Assembly (NCBI GenBank): GCA_948474755.1
Contig: CAOLHI010000080.1
Span: 310,001 to 374,000, forward strand
Direction of reading: 5' to 3'
DNA: 64,000 nucleotides
Origin: Ctenosaura bakeri
Taxonomy: Eukaryota; Chordata; Lepidosauria; Squamata; Iguanidae
In this document: positions 35,429-47,340 of the stretch, one piece after another
How positions within the stretch are numbered: the stretch's first letter is position 1
Layout: every line of letters starts with the position of its first letter
Program-made: the position numbers and the translations under genes
Notes under the pieces: generated by a model
Databases searched by the model: none
Told to the model about the DNA's origin: nothing
Seen by the model: only the letters and a program-made list of their open reading frames with translations

Positions 35429-36096
35429 CTGGGATGGATGTCCACAAGCAGCACAAGGGTCTGCATAGTTATCACGTCAATCCTTTTACAGTGAAAGCGT
35501 GCCACCTTCAGCACTTTAAGATACGTGAAACACAAAACTACAAGGGACAGAAGGAAACTGAAGGAATGAAAGATCCCAGTGAAAATCATGAACTGTGTCC
35601 TGTCCTCCAGTTTCTTGTTGTACAGGGTGCAAGAGGCATAAAGGTGATGGAACCCCACCCAGGAAAGAGAAGTTGCCACTATAGGGAAAGACACAGAATG
35701 CAACCACGTGTAGCTCAATATGAGAGCAGCATCTTTGTAGCGCATCTTGGAATGATAGTTCAGAGGAAAGACCACTGCTATCCACCGGTCTATGCTGAGA
35801 GCTGCCATGCTCAGCATGGAGTTGGTGGTCAAGAAAGTCTCCAGAAAACCAACAATATGGCAAAGCTGGTCTCCTCCCGGAGGATTCTTGTAAATGATTC
35901 CAACCAAGGTCAGGGGCATGTTCAAAACAGTCATCAACAAGTTGCAGAAGGTCAAGTTGAGGATAAACAATCCTGGGACTTGCTTGCGGATATCTGCGCT
36001 GTACAAAAAGCAGATCAGCACTAGCACATTGGACAGCAACGAAACAAGGATGAGTACCACAATCAAGAAAGCCAGGATCACTTCCCAAATGTTCAT
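35429..36096 (-). CDS. GPR26: GPR26 coding exon 1 (orphan class A GPCR, start to intracellular loop 3)
   Basis: This exon encodes the first 222 residues of a 7TM receptor; the reading matches GPR26 closely along its length. GPR26 is known as a brain-enriched orphan receptor with constitutive Gs/cAMP signalling. Visible parts: TM1 about residues 8-31 with SLLSN; TM2 about 42-68 with LNLTFCNLL; the TM3 cysteine at C79; SIDRW at 101-105, where most class A receptors have DRY; TM4 about 122-148; ECL2 with C156; TM5 about 170-195; and the family signature KVLKVARFHCKRIDVITMQT leading into loop 3. The start was placed at the ATG at 36096-36094 because its context (GCACCATGA) is good and the protein then begins MNIWE, like the family. 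An in-frame ATG 51 nt upstream has weak context. The exon ends in CAT CCC AG followed by gtaaga, leaving two bases of a split Ser codon. No stops or frameshifts are present. GPR78 is the nearest alternative, but the loop-3 sequence fits GPR26 better. Confidence 0.95.
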
Positions 36097-36560
36097 GGTG
36101 CCTCCATTCACAGGAGGGACATTTCCAAAACTGCACCCAGCTGGCATCCAGAAATCATGGTGTGAGGCACTCTTACACCCTCCTCCTCCTCCCCAGTCTT
36201 CTCACACTCCAGCATGCCCTCAGTATTTTTAGAAGAGCTGCCGTTTCCCCACCACCACCGCTGCTGCTTCTTTCCACATCAACGCTTTTTAGAGACATGC
36301 ACAAAAAACATTGGGAATGCCCATCAAAACTATGCAGAAGGTTTTTCTATAAATATACATATAGACATTACCAGGACCAACACACGATCTCCTTCTAGAG
36401 AAAGCAGGATGTTCTGAAGAGCAGCTCTTCTGAGATTCCTAATTATTGGTCCTAAAGCTTCTCAGCAATTCACCCATTATATTTATTCTCTTTACCTCCC
36501 TTCCTTTCTCTCTCTCTCTCTCTCTGTCTCTCTCCTGCTTTCACTCTTTCCCTCTCCCCC
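36097..36560 (-). promoter_or_regulatory. Putative 5' leader and proximal promoter of GPR26
   Basis: This is the sequence immediately upstream of the GPR26 start codon. It contains an in-frame ATG at 36147-36145 with a weak context (T at -3) and no intervening stop; I treat it as leader. A minus-strand AT-rich TATATTTATA-like motif lies near 36350-36360, and a (CT)n tract lies at 36501-36533. No CpG island is evident. The transcription start cannot be placed from sequence alone, so the limits are nominal. Confidence 0.3.
36501..36533. repeat. (CT)n tract upstream of GPR26
   Basis: Almost uninterrupted CT dinucleotides about 0.4 kb upstream of the start codon, polypurine on the coding strand. 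Confidence 0.93.
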
Positions 36561-38407
36561 TCCCACCTACACGCTTCCAGGCTGACTCTAACCTGCTTTT
36601 ATGATCACAGATAAATCCCACATTAATGGATTAAAGCATGCACACTGCTGGTGATTTGCTGGCATGACTGATTCCTCATTTTCCCTTTAATTTCCCCCCT
36701 CCTCACATTTCCCCCAGCTACTATCCCCCTGATATTTGGGGACCTGCACATCTAAAAGAAAGCCCACACAGTTTAATATATTTAGTCATTCCCCCCTCCT
36801 TTGAAAAAGCAGATTCCAAAATCCCATCTTTCTGCTTTCATTTATTCCCCTCTCCCTGAGTGTATCCTTAAAGGGATGACTCTTCTTTTATTTATGTTGA
36901 CGAGCTTGGCTACAGATGATGCCAAAGAAAACAACATACATTTCCTTTTACTGTCATAGAGACCCAGTACTTTTATGCTATACTTCATTTCTGAATGTGA
37001 ACATTTTCTAATGAAAGAGATAATGCTTCCTTCACAGAAAGGAAAGCAAGAGTGCATAGGGCATCTGGATGTAATTTGTTCAAAGCCCCATGTAAGCCAC
37101 CCCAAATTCTGAGCATTTTAAAAAAAATTCCAATCCTCTTCAGTCATGCAGATTAACAGACATTGGCTTTCTTTTTATCTGTTGGGATCTTCCCAGAAAT
37201 TAGCATCTTCTATATAGAACTTAGCATACACAAAATACAGAAGTATGATTGAAAAGGCAGCCACAGAAAAGAACAAAAAATGAGGAGGAGCGGGGTACTA
37301 AGATTTTTAGGGGAAAAAAACAGCATAAAATTTCTAATGCGGACATGTACACACGTACACCCCGTCTTCACTTCTTTAAGACCTATGGAAGGTGTCCTAT
37401 TGTTTCAGATTCCTTAGCAAATATTGCATTGCTCATACAAGTTTCTCTAACATAAGGGACAAGCATCCTGTTTTTTACTTTTTTGTTTTTTTAAGAAAAA
37501 ATCCTCAAAACCCAAATTTTGCATCTTAATAACTCCACAGTTTCATCATATATTTGTGCTGCTTAATAAGAGTTCAGACCAAGTTATTAATAAACTCTTT
37601 TAGAGAATATATGTGCTGGCTATTTCATCCCACAGTTAAAGAAGATCAGACATTCATATTTCAAGGCATAATTGTGCTTGCATTGTCTAGTTTCTTGACT
37701 TCTCCCTCATGCAAAATATATATATATATAAAAATAAAATAAATCCTTCAACAAAGAATTTGAAAACTGGAATTCCTGACCCTGAAAGAAATGGCTGCCC
37801 ATTAACCAGCCCTCTGCCATATTCATGCCTCATATCTCATTTTGAAACAGACATTTGTTTCAGAGCAAAATGTTCTGCACTCTTCATGGAACTCTCTGAA
37901 TCTACCTGATATTACATGGAGGTGGCATAAATCAGAGAAATAGAGGGGCTTTAGAAGAGAAAATAAAGACTCCAGCTTTGGACATATTGTTAAATTCCAA
38001 TGAGAGTACATTCTGGAATAAATATCTGAGAGACAGGGAAAGGGAAGAAAGCTGACTGAAAGCTCAACTCGTAGCCATCAATAGGTAATAACTAGCCTCA
38101 TTTACCACAAAGACATGGTGCCATGGGAAGTACCATTATTATAATGGAAAAGACTCTGAATCAGTGTTATATTGGGGATTGTATGAGGGAAATGTGTGTG
38201 TGAGAGAGAGAGACGGGGGAATGTTTCTCTGTGTGAGAAATGAGGTTATGTGATGTGAAGCAGAAATAAGTTTGGCTCTACAGGATTTTCGTGGTTGAAA
38301 CAAGGTGTTTTTTTAGTTTCTGTATCTCAGTGAGATGTGTGTGAGAAAGAGAGAGAATGGGAGAGAAAGAAGAGTTTCTGTGGTAAGGTACAGGGAAATG
38401 GGGCAAA
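36561..38407. other. Upstream flank, no recognised element
   Basis: Only a short (AT)n run at about 37717-37730 and AG-rich words near 38195-38215 are evident. Confidence 0.4.
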
Positions 38408-38490
38408 TATATGTATATATGTATGTATGTGTATGTATGTATGTATATATATATGTGTGTGTGTGTGTATATATGTATATGTATATATAT
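38408..38490. repeat. (TATG)n/(GT)n/(AT)n compound microsatellite
   Basis: TATG/TGTA units grading into GT and AT runs. Confidence 0.93.
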
Positions 38491-38589
38491 GACAAAAAAA
38501 TCCTTTTCATTTATTCTGAAACCATGTGCAAGTGCAATTAATGTGTGGACCTTTCTTCTGGGGTACCTGTACTATACTGTTAAAATGCT

Positions 38590-38785
38590 TTGATACCCCT
38601 TTAACTGCCATGACTCCATCATATATAATCCTGGCAATTATAGTTTCATGAAATATTGAAAATTTTCTGCCAGCCAGGGACCATACATAATCATGATACA
38701 GATCCCATGGCTCTACAGGATGCAGCCAGGACAGTTAAAGTAGTGTCAAACTGCTATAACTGAGCAGTATGAATACACTCCTGAT
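38590..38785. mobile_element. Possible decayed MITE
   Basis: 'cctttaactgccatgactcc' and 'aagtagtgtcaaactgctat' resemble opposite arms of the CCCTTTCACAC-type MITE; ends are eroded. Confidence 0.4.
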
Positions 38786-40009
38786 CTCCACATATTCATT
38801 GATTTTGTAGGCAAAATGCCCATGTGCCTGCAGCTTGTTTCAATGCTGGTTATCTGTGCATACAGTGATGTTGATCCAAGTTGGGTCCAGGCAAGGAGAG
38901 ATTTAGGATGGTGACACATGCAAAAGTGCTAATGACAGAATGGGGCTTGGATAGTGAGTGAAGTCAGGTGGACTGAGGTAATAGATTGAACACCAGCAGC
39001 TGGAAGCTGGAATTTATGAGACTTATCACAGTGATATGAGTGAAAAGCAGATGACTCTGTGTGACTACATCAGAAAAAGATGTGCTTTTGTTATGACTTA
39101 CATTACTGGGTGGCTCTGAGTAAACCACCTTGGAAGCCTTTGCAGAAAGGCCAATCGCTTTTTTAAAAAAAGTTAAAATAAATTACTCCCTTGAAGTTTC
39201 CATTTGATCTTGAAAAGGGGAACAATAATGACTCACCTTACTCTACAGAGATCCATTACGTAGCTATCAACCTACCTTAAAGAACACCAGCAGAATCAAC
39301 AATGTTTACTACATCTTGTTATTCGTTCTTGCAAATTACTAATGCCTAGGTTAGTCTTCAGTTTGTTTCCTGCATTTTTCTTTAAAAATCCATTCTTTTT
39401 CCTAGCATACAATTCTAGTCTCTTGATGTTCTGCCCCTTTTGGAGATTTTCTTTTTCTTTGTGAGCTTTCAGAGTATACTTGAAAATCAAATCAATCCAG
39501 CAACAACAGCAGCGGCCACCGCCTACACAAATCTTTGACTAGGAAGTCTTCTGTGGGTGGAGCTGAGGGGGTGGAAAGTGCTGCTCTTTCCTATGGACAC
39601 TTTCTGAACATTTCTTGCGCATTATTCCGTATGACCAATTACACGTAGAATTGTGTTCATTTTCAATTGCACTGTGTATGTAAACAGGCACTTTAAGCAC
39701 CTTCACAGAATAGGCATGTGTATAAACATTATTTCTCTCTACATGAAACCCTTATCTGGGCTATGTTCAGTACTTAAACAATTAATTATATTTTGTAGCG
39801 GGGGAAAAAGGAACATAGTATTGCTAATAGTAACAAATATATTAGAATTTCTGCAATATAGAGGTTCTTTCTTAATGAATGTAAATTATACAGCTTCCAT
39901 CCTGACATTAGGAAGATCCTGACATTAGCTAGATTTACACAGGAAAGCTTATGTGCCAGCTTCACCCATTTAGGTAGATGTTTGATCAGGCCATGGTGAT
40001 ATACATCTT
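38786..40009. other. Upstream flank, no recognised element
   Basis: No exon or repeat was recognised. Confidence 0.4.
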
Positions 40010-43000
40010 GATACACTGGTCAAGCCCACTGACTGTAACCCTCTTCTTTTGGTTCACATTGGAACCAACGACATGGCAAGCCACAGCTTTCACTGCATCA
40101 CGAAGGATTACGAGCTTATGGGTAGGAAGCTGAAGGACCTTCATGCGCAGGTTGTCATTTCATCTCTTCTCCCTGTGGAAGGAAATGGCCCACAAAGGGA
40201 AAGAAAAATAGTGGAGATCAACAACTGGCTCTGAAGATGGTGCCACTGGGAGTGATTCAGATTTTTGGATCACGGCCTCCATTTCCACGAAGATGGTCTT
40301 CTGGCAAGGGATCGCCTGCACCTTACAACCTTTGGCCATTTTTGCTAACAGTCTTGCAAAACGGATCAGGAGGTCTTTAAACTGAGTTTGACTGGGGAGG
40401 GGGACAATATTATTCTGGGCAAGGATTCAGTGAATGCTGCAAAAAATAGCCCAAATGATACAGATAGGGCAGGCCAACTAGAACTAGAGACCAATAGGAA
40501 GAGGGAAAGTAACTTTAGTACAGGACTTCAACGAAGGGCACATAGTCTCAAGTGTCTCTACACTAATGCACAGACCATGGGGAATAAGCAAGATGAACCA
40601 CAACAAAATAAATATGATTTAATAGGCATCACTGAAACCTGGTGGGATGAATTTCATGATTTGAATGTAGAAATAGAGGAGTATAACCTATTTCACAGAA
40701 ATAGACCAAACAAGACAGGAGGAAGAATAGCCTTATATGTCAAGGATGTTTTCAACTGTGGAGAGATCCAGGACTTAAATCTGGGAAGCCAAGTTGAGAG
40801 TGAGAATTAAGGGAGCGAGAAACAACAGGGATGTGATTGTGGGGGGTTGCTACAGGCCTCCGGGGCAGCCTGAGGGCTTGGATGAGGCCTTCCTGGAACA
40901 GATGACCACACATTCAAAAAGGAGAGATGCTGTGTTAATGGGAGATTTCAATTATCCTGATATTTGTTGGGAGTCAAATTCTGCAAAGACTGCAAGGTCC
41001 AACAGATTCCTCACTTGTCTTGCAGAGAATTTCATGGTCCAGAAAGTGGAAGAGGTGACAAGATCCTGACCAACAGAGATGACCTAGTTGATGATGTGGA
41101 GGTAGTGGGATCCTTAGGAAAGAGTGATCATGCTCTTTTGGAGTTGTCATTCAGTGGGAAGAAGAAACTGAGTGTAGCCAGACACGCATCCTAAACTTTA
41201 AGAAGGCTGATTTCTCTAAACTTAGGGAGTTACTTGCTGAAATCCTGTGGTCAAGAATACTAAAAGAAAAAGGAGTTCATGACAGATGGAAGTTTCCTAA
41301 AAGTGAGATACTGAAGGCACAATTGAAAACTGTACCAATAAGGAGGAAAAATGGCAGGTCTCTAAAGAAACCAGAATGGTTGACAAAAGAACTCTCAGAT
41401 AAGCTAAGTGTTAAAAGAAATATGTACAGGAAAAGGAAGAATGGTGAAACCACCAAAGAGGAATTCAAGCAAATAGCCAGGAGATGTAGGGAGAAGGTCA
41501 GAAAAGTTATAGTGCAGAATGAACTCAGGCTTGCCAGAGACATCAAAACAATAAAAAGGGCTTTTTTAGATATGTCCATAGCAAAAGGAAAAACAAGGAA
41601 ATGATAGAGTCACTTGTGGAGAAGATGGCCAATTATAGTAACGGGGCGAAGTGAGAAGGCAGAACTACTCAATACTTTCTTTGCCTCACTTTTCTCCCAA
41701 AGGGATAGAAGTACCCAACCTGGGGTGTGGGGAGCAGGTGAGGAAGCGAGGAAAGTGCAGCACAGAATAAGTAAAGAAGTAGTACAGGAATATCTGGTTA
41801 AACTAGATGAATTCAAGTCTCCAGGGCCAGATGAATTACATCCAAGGGTATTAAAAGAACTGGCAGAAGTCATTTCTGAACCACTTGCAATAAACTTTCA
41901 GAACTCTTGGAGAACAGGAGAAGTGCCAGCAGACTGGAGGAGGGCAAATGTCATCCCCATCTTCAAGAAGGGGAAAAAAGAGGACCCAAATTGCCTGGTC
42001 AGCTTGACATCAATACCAGGAAAGATCCTAGAGCAGATCATTAAACAGTCAGTTTGTAAATTCTTAGAAAGGAATGCCATAATCACTAAAAGCCAGCATG
42101 GATTTTTCAGAAATAAGTCATGCCAGACTAATCTTATCTCTTTTTATGATAGGGCTACAAGCTTGATAGATGAAGGGAACGCTGTAGACATAGCATATCT
42201 TGACCTCAGTAAGGCCCTTGACAAAGTTCCCCATGACATTCTTGCAAAGAAACTAGAAAGATGTGGGCTGGACAGGCTACTGTTAGGTGGATTTGTAATT
42301 GGTTGACTGACCGAACCCAAAGTGTGATCACGAATGGCTGCTTTTCATCCTGGAGAGAAGTGACTAGTGGGATGCCACAGGGTTCTGTCCTGGGCCCAGT
42401 GCTAGTCAACATCTTCATCAATGACTTGGATGAAGGAGCGGAGGGCATGCTGATCAAATTTGCAGATTATACCAAATTGGAGGGGTTGCTAATACAGCAG
42501 AGCACAGGATCAAAATTCAAAATGAGCTTGACAAATAGGAGAGTTGGGTCAAAGCTAACAAAATGAAATTCAACAGAGAGAAATGTAAAGTCCTGCACTT
42601 AGGCATAAAAAATGGAATGCACAAATATAGGATAGGGGTCGCGTGGCTGGATAGCAGTATGTGTGAAAGAGAACTAGGAGTCTTGGTAGATCACAAGCTG
42701 AACATGAGTCAGCGGTGTGACACAGCAGCCAAGAAAGCCAACACAATTCTTGGTTGCATCCATAGGAGTATGGTGTCTAGATCGAGGGAGGTAATGGTAC
42801 CACTCTATTCTGCATTGATTAGACCTCATTTGGAATACTGTGTCCAGTTCTGGGCATCTCAATTCAAGAAGGATATCGACAAGCTGGAACGTGTCCAGAA
42901 GAGGGTGACCAAAATGATGAAGGGTCTGGAAGCCATGACCAATGAAGAACGGCTTAGGGAGCTGGGTATGTTTAGTCTGCAGAAGAGAAGGTTAAGAGGG

Positions 43001-43275
43001 GACATGATAGTCATGTTTAAATATTTGAAGGGATGTCATGTTGAGGAGGGAGCAGGCTTCTTTTTGCCGCTCCAGAGACTACAACAAGGAGCAATGGATT
43101 CAAGCTGCAGGAAAGGAGATTCCACTTTAACCTCAGGAAGAGATTCCTGACCATCAGAGCTGTCTGGCAGTGGAATATGCTGCCTCGGAGTGTGGTAGAG
43201 TCTCCTTCTTTGGAAGTTTTTAAGCAGAGGCTGGATGGCCATCTGTTGGGAATGCTTTGATGTGTGTTCCTGCAC
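40010..43275 (+). mobile_element. CR1 LINE, long but inactive copy
   Basis: The most complete LINE here. The end of ORF1 has the esterase-like HIGTND motif near 40049. ORF2 endonuclease: GITETWWDE near 40630 and [10 protein letters not shown] near 40940. Linker QNELRLARDIKTIKRAF near 41515. RT: SPGPDELHPRVLKELAE near 41820, DWRRANVIPIFKKGKK near 41935, [15 protein letters not shown] near 42195, [20 protein letters not shown] near 42368, and FADYTKLE where the catalytic FADD is expected. Then [31 protein letters not shown] and [17 protein letters not shown]. Frames shift repeatedly. The terminal 'tctatgattcta' end is missing, so the 3' end is truncated where the next element begins. Confidence 0.93.
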
Positions 43276-44074
43276 AGCAAACAAAACAATGCTCCATAGA
43301 TTGTAAATGCTCAACATACATCCCAGTCTTCAAAAAAAAAGGACATCAAGGATTGCAGTAACCAAAGGATCATTGCATTAATTTTCCATGCAAGCAAAGT
43401 GATTATCAAAATTTTACAACAAATACGTTTTATCATATATGAAGGAAGAAGTCGCAGGTGTCCAGGCTGGGTGCAGGAAAGGAAGAGCCATTGGGGATAA
43501 TATTGGAAATATAAGTTGGATAATGACTGCACCAAAGAATTTCAGAGGAAAATCAGCCTGTGCTTTATAGATTGTAGCAAAGCCTTTGATTGTGTAGATC
43601 ATGAAAAGCATGGATTGAACTCAAAGAAATGGGCGTGCCTGATGGGTGTGCCTAAACTGTGTTCAGGATGCGAGGCTACCATGAGTACAGAATATAGAAA
43701 AATGGAATGGTTTCCAATTGGCAAGGGGGTCAGGCAAAACTGTACTTTATCACTCTATTTGTTTAACTTAGATGCTCAACATATCATATGTAAAGCAGGA
43801 TTAGACTTGGAGGAAGGAGATGTGAAAACTGGAGGAAGGCACAGCAACAATTTAACAAATGCAGGTGACACCATACTGCTAACAGAAAACAGTGAAGATG
43901 TAGAACAATTACTGAAGAAAGTCAAGGAAGTGCAAAGGCAAGTTTACAGTTGAACATTAGGAAAACAAATGTAACGACCATAGATGATTTATATAACTTT
44001 GAAGAAGACAGTGAAGACATTGAAATCATCCAAGATTTTCCATACCTTGGCTCACTGGCATTACTTGGTGGAAT

Positions 44075-46050
44075 GCTACAACTAGCATGCTGGAAAAAAA
44101 AAGACACCCAACAAATTTGGGACTTCTTGAAGAAGGAGTTGCAAAAAGCACAATCACAAACAATCCCATGGAAGAAGGAAAATGGGAAGCATCTGAAAAA
44201 GTCAATGTGGCTGCACAGCAAACTCAAGGAGGAAGTGAAAAGAAAAAGGAGTATGTATATAGAATGGAAGGAATGACAAATCATCAAGAAAGAATACAAA
44301 TAGCCCGTGCTTGCAGGAATAGTATAAGAAAAGCTAAAGCTCAAAATGAGCTGAGACTGACCAGGCAATCTAAAAGCAACATATAGTAGGTTTTCAGATA
44401 CATTTGAAGCAAGACAAGGGCAAAGGAAACATTGGAGCTGCTGTTCATTAACGATGACAAAATGCTAACAAATTCACAATGAAAAGGCAGAATTAATCAA
44501 TAGCTATTTTGCTTCAGTTTTTTTTTTTTCATTTTCCTTACTTCAGTTTTTTTTCCCCCTTGGGGGAAAAAACTGAAGCAAAATTGGCAAGGGATCTGGA
44601 TTGCAAATCAAGATTGATAAGGATTAAGTCAGCAATCACCTAGCTAATCAATCACTTAGCTTATCAAATGTACAGGGCCAGACAATCCTAAAGTACTGAA
44701 AGATTACTCGTCATCATTTTGGAGAAATCTTGGAGAGCAGGTCAAGTACCAAACATTGTCCCTCTCTTCAAAAAAGGCAAAAGACGAGTTCCAGGAAACT
44801 AAAGACGAGTCAGCCTAACCTCAATACCAGGAAAAAAGTTAGAATGGATTATACAGGACTCTGTCTCCAAGTACCTTGATGACAATACAGTGATCAGTGG
44901 GAGCCAACATGGGTTTGTCAAGAACAAATCCTTCCAAACTCATCTTGAGCAAAGCATTTGATAAGTTCCCCTATAATTTTGATTAGCAAACTGATTCAGT
45001 GTGGAATAGATGGGACTACTGTCAGATGGATCCATAATTAGTTGGAAACCATGGTCAAAGAGTCATCATCAATGGCTGCACTTCATACTAGAAGGAGGTC
45101 TTAAGTGAAGTGCCTCAGGGTTCTATCCTAGGGCCATTATTCTCCCACATTTTTATCACTGATTTAAGTGATGGGGTGGAGAGAATCCTTATCAAGTTTG
45201 CGGATAGCTCAAAACTGGGAGGGGTGGCTGATACATTGCAAGTCAGGAACAGAATTCAAAAGGACCTAGATAAACTAAATAATTGGGAAGAAATTAATAA
45301 AATGAAATTTAATAGATACTAATGCAAAATTTTACATCTTGGCCGCAAAAATCAAATGCACAGGTATACGATGGGGAATATGTGGCTCAGGAGTACTACT
45401 TGCAGAAAGGACCTGGGGATTATAAGTTGAACATGAGCCAGCAGTGTGATGGTGCAGCAAGAAAAATGAATGCTATTTTAGCCTGCATTCATAGAACCAT
45501 AGTTTTCAAGTCAAGGGAAATAGTAGTCTCACTGTATTCTGTGCTGGTCAGGCCTCATACGGAGTACTGTGTTCAGTTCTGGGTGCTTCATGTTAAGGAA
45601 AATTGGAACAGTTTCTGAGAAGAGCAATGAGGATGATGAGAGGTTTGGAAAACAAAATATATAAGGAGAGGCTGAAAGAGTTGTGCAGGTTCAGTTTCGG
45701 AATGGTGTGATTGCATTCTTTAAATAGCTCAAGGGTTGTCACAGAGAGGAGGGGAACAAGCTTGTTTTCTACTGCCCCAGAGTATAGGACCAGGTTTAAT
45801 AGTTTAAAGTTACAAGAGAGTAGATTTTGACTGAACATTAGAAGGAACTTGTTGATGGTAAGAGTGGTTTGGCTCTGGAACCAGTTGCCTAGCGAGGTGG
45901 AGGGGTCTTCTCTGGATGTCTTCAAAAAGAGGATGGGCAACTACCTGCTGGGGATGTTGCAGCTGGAGATCCTCCACTGAGTAGAAGATTGGACTCAATG
46001 GCCCTTCCAGCTCTATGATTCTATTGCTCTGTGAATCTATGACTCCAACT
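44075..46050 (+). mobile_element. CR1 LINE (second subfamily) nested in the RTE/BovB copy
   Basis: Starts in the endonuclease-RT linker (KAKAQNELRLTRQSKSN near 44330), followed by VPQGSILGPLFSHIFITDLS near 45105, FADSSKLGGVADT (FADD to FADS), [26 protein letters not shown] and LYSVLVRPHTEYCVQFW. The 3' end reads 'gactcaatggcccttccagc' and 'tctatgattctattgctctg'. More diverged from the 40010 copy than that copy is from 7150-7846, so a different subfamily. Confidence 0.88.
44542..44577. repeat. Near-perfect foldback inside CR1
   Basis: A 'cttcagttttttttccccc' arm is followed by its near-complement ending 'aaaaaactgaag'. Adjacent T-rich sequence suggests local duplication and inversion. Confidence 0.75.
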
Positions 46051-46507
46051 AGACAAGATTCTGAACTGTAAAGATACATCATCAAATACTGAAGTTAAGA
46101 CTGCCCATACCATTCTGTTTCTGATTTCTAAGTATACTTGTGAAAGCTGTACTGTGAAGAAAGCTAATAGGAAGAAAATCAACTCATTTGAAATGTGGTG
46201 CTGGAGAAGAGTTCTATGCTACCCTGTAATGCTAAAAAATGCAAATAAATAGGCCCTAGGGCAAATCAAGCCTGGGCTCCAACAAGAAGATAAGATGATT
46301 AAAATGAATCTGTGGTACTTTGGCCATAGCATGAGAATACATGGCTTACTTGGAAAGACAGTAATTCTTGGTAAAACAGAAAGAAGCAGCAAGAAAAGAG
46401 GAAGCCTGCATTCCAGGTGGATAGACTCAATCATGGAAGCCGCAGCCCTGAGTCTCCAAGACCTAAGCACGGCTGCTGACGACAGGGTGATTTGGAGGTC
46501 TGTTGTA

Positions 46508-46720
46508 CATTGTTGTTGTTGTTGTTGCTGTTGTTGTTGTTGTTGTTGTGTGCCATCAATTTGTTTCTGACTTATGACAGCCCTACGGTGAAACTATCAC
46601 AGGATTTTCTTGGCAAGAGTAGTTCAGAAGGGGTTTACCTTGCCTTCTTCTGAAGCTGAGAGAGAGTGACTTGCCCAGTCCATGGCTGAATGAGGATTTG
46701 AACTCCAGTGACTGCTGTTT
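46508..46720 (-). mobile_element. SINE with (TTG)n-rich tail beside RTE/BovB 3' end
   Basis: The minus-strand SINE tail is (CAA)n (46508-46549). The body reads 'tttcttggcaagagtagttc' and 'tgacttgcccagtccatggc' antisense. It abuts the RTE/BovB 3' end directly. Confidence 0.85.
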
Positions 46721-46779
46721 GTTTCATAGGGAAAAACACAGAGGGAAATACAAATGTACAAATCACACCCCCTTGTCTT

Positions 46780-47340
46780 GCACTTTGACTCTACTTGTCT
46801 GGTTCCTTGTATTGCACCTTCCACAATGCCTTGCCTTTTCCTCTCTCTTGCCTCACCTTGTATCTCCACAATGTCTCAATCCTTTATTCCTCAGCTGAAC
46901 CCCTCTCCCTTCCTTGCTTCACCTTACATCTTCACCATGATTCCTTCCCTTCCTTCTTTCACTCCACTGCTTGTATCACCCACTCTCCTTTTTTTCCTTG
47001 TTTCACCTTGCATCGTCTGTCATCTCATGCCTGCCTTTATTGGTTCTTGCACCCTGCCGCTCAGCATCTCACCCTCCCACCCTTCATTTGTCTGACCTCA
47101 CATCTTCACTGTGCCTCCCTCTTGCTCCTTACATGTCTCACTATCCCTCCATTACTTCCTTTCTCTTTCTTCCCACCTCATACTGCTGTACCTCTTGCAC
47201 CTTGGACTCACCTCTTGCACTTTCCACATTCTCTGCCTTCTTCTCAACTTGCCCATTTGCTGTACTTCCTTCCTTACAGCTGCAGTTACACCTTCAACTG
47301 TCACTTCCTCCCTGTTTTGTTTCTTTTCATGCTGCCAATT
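46780..47340. repeat. Pyrimidine-rich degenerate repeat
   Basis: About 560 bp in which the plus strand is strongly C+T rich. Related words recur irregularly: tgcctcaccttgtatctcc, ttcaccttacatcttcacc, ctcacatcttcactgtgcc. A degenerate minisatellite is the simplest reading. The long open frame it contains (to about 47472) is a composition effect. Confidence 0.6.

Larger units (their letters stand above)
43290..46507 (+). mobile_element. RTE/BovB-type LINE split by a CR1
   Basis: Left part: DCSNQRIIALIFHASKVIIK near 43350, ISLCFIDCSKAFDCVDHEK near 43550, FPIGKGVRQNCTLSLYLFNL near 43710, and NAGDTILLTENSEDVEQLL where YADDT is expected. Right part after the CR1: YTCESCTVKK near 46130, FEMWCW near 46190, WYFGHSMRIHGLLGKT near 46310, RWIDSIMEAAALSLQDL near 46420. 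This order and wording match the RTE/BovB clade (the source of mammalian CFDP2-like sequences). The active-site YADD is lost and frames are broken. Confidence 0.85.

Noticed and set aside
35398..36024. 208-codon open frame on the plus strand
   Set aside because: It is antisense to GPR26 exon 1, which has an obvious homolog on the other strand.
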